Position numbers and translations under genes: made by a program. Positions 63,775 through 64,000 of a stretch of DNA of 64,000 nt are shown piece after piece. The stretch's first letter is position 1. Every line of letters starts with the position of its first letter. The stretch is from the NCBI GenBank assembly GCA_963556145.1, contig OY744465.1, positions 6,510,001 through 6,574,000 on the forward strand, given 5' to 3'. Source of the DNA: Hygrocybe punicea (Eukaryota > Basidiomycota > Agaricomycetes > Agaricales > Hygrophoraceae). Under the pieces are notes generated by a model, which was not told the origin of the DNA, did not search any database, and worked only from the letters and a program-made list of their open reading frames with translations.

Positions 63775-64000
63775 TCGGAAAGTCAGAACAAGATGTTGGA
63801 GAATCAGAATGGTACAAGATAAAGAAAATGATAGGGGAAACATCCAGAAAGGTTTCTTGGATAAGAGAAATGAATAGGAGTTGATGGGATGGTGAAGAAA
63901 GACAGAAGAATGTGAAATTGAAACAAAGAGAAAGAAAGGATATTATATGGGCATGATATCATACTGGATAAAATCAGATAAATGATGGGGAGGTGAAATG
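63775..64000. other. End of window, no feature
   Basis: AT/purine-rich, non-coding. Confidence 0.5.

Overview
The window is a transposon-dense stretch of a basidiomycete genome, most likely an Agaricomycete. The evidence is: short introns (about 45-75 bp, GTRNGT donors, CTAAC-type branch sites), a fungal fatty-acid-synthase beta relic, an alpha-kinase gene of the mushroom type, a Crinkler/P-loop type gene, a KP4-like secreted protein relic, and several uncharacterised proteins typical of mushroom genomes. I cannot name the species. No rRNA or tRNA gene, CRISPR array or bacterial-type feature was seen.

Layout. 1-2400: two inverted copies of an intron-bearing acidic repeat around a 0.7 kb spacer. 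2.8-4.7 kb: a 34-bp minisatellite. 4.9-8.9 kb: two uncharacterised spliced Agaricomycete genes. 9.2-12.9 kb: a fatty acid synthase beta relic split by a hAT-like element that itself holds a second hAT-like element; both have perfect 8-bp target-site duplications (TSDs). 13.8-15.3 kb: a hAT-like element carrying a piece of a PDR-type ABC transporter gene with its intron. 15.7-21.8 kb: a large LTR element with no visible pol, holding a Tc1-like relic, inserted between a TATA box and the Crinkler-like gene (21.8-23.9 kb). 25.0-34.8 kb: a full-length Copia element whose protease motif is split by a second LTR element (26.3-31.3 kb) that encodes only Gag plus an antisense, spliced, coiled-coil protein with a Zn2Cys6-spaced cysteine cluster. 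35.9-39.8 kb: a decayed integrase-like gene abutting a truncated alpha-kinase gene. 40.2-44.0 kb: the KP4-like relic, a secreted-protein tail, a cysteine-rich single-pass membrane protein gene and a hypothetical gene. 44-64 kb: AT-richer DNA packed with small non-autonomous elements (hAT-like, TA-target MITEs, CACTA-like), a second Copia fragment, a decayed DDE transposase and a few host gene fragments.

Three themes link the window. First, many hAT-like elements can be bounded to the base by 8-bp TSDs, and they share intron donors, a GC hairpin and a short conserved peptide-coding motif (S-I-D-V). Second, decay is dominated by CpG transitions: premature stops are TGA where CGA is expected, and most LTR-LTR differences are CG to TG or CA. 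Third, insertions are nested, so the order of events can be read from the sequence. Family names rest on recognition of motifs; no database search was run.
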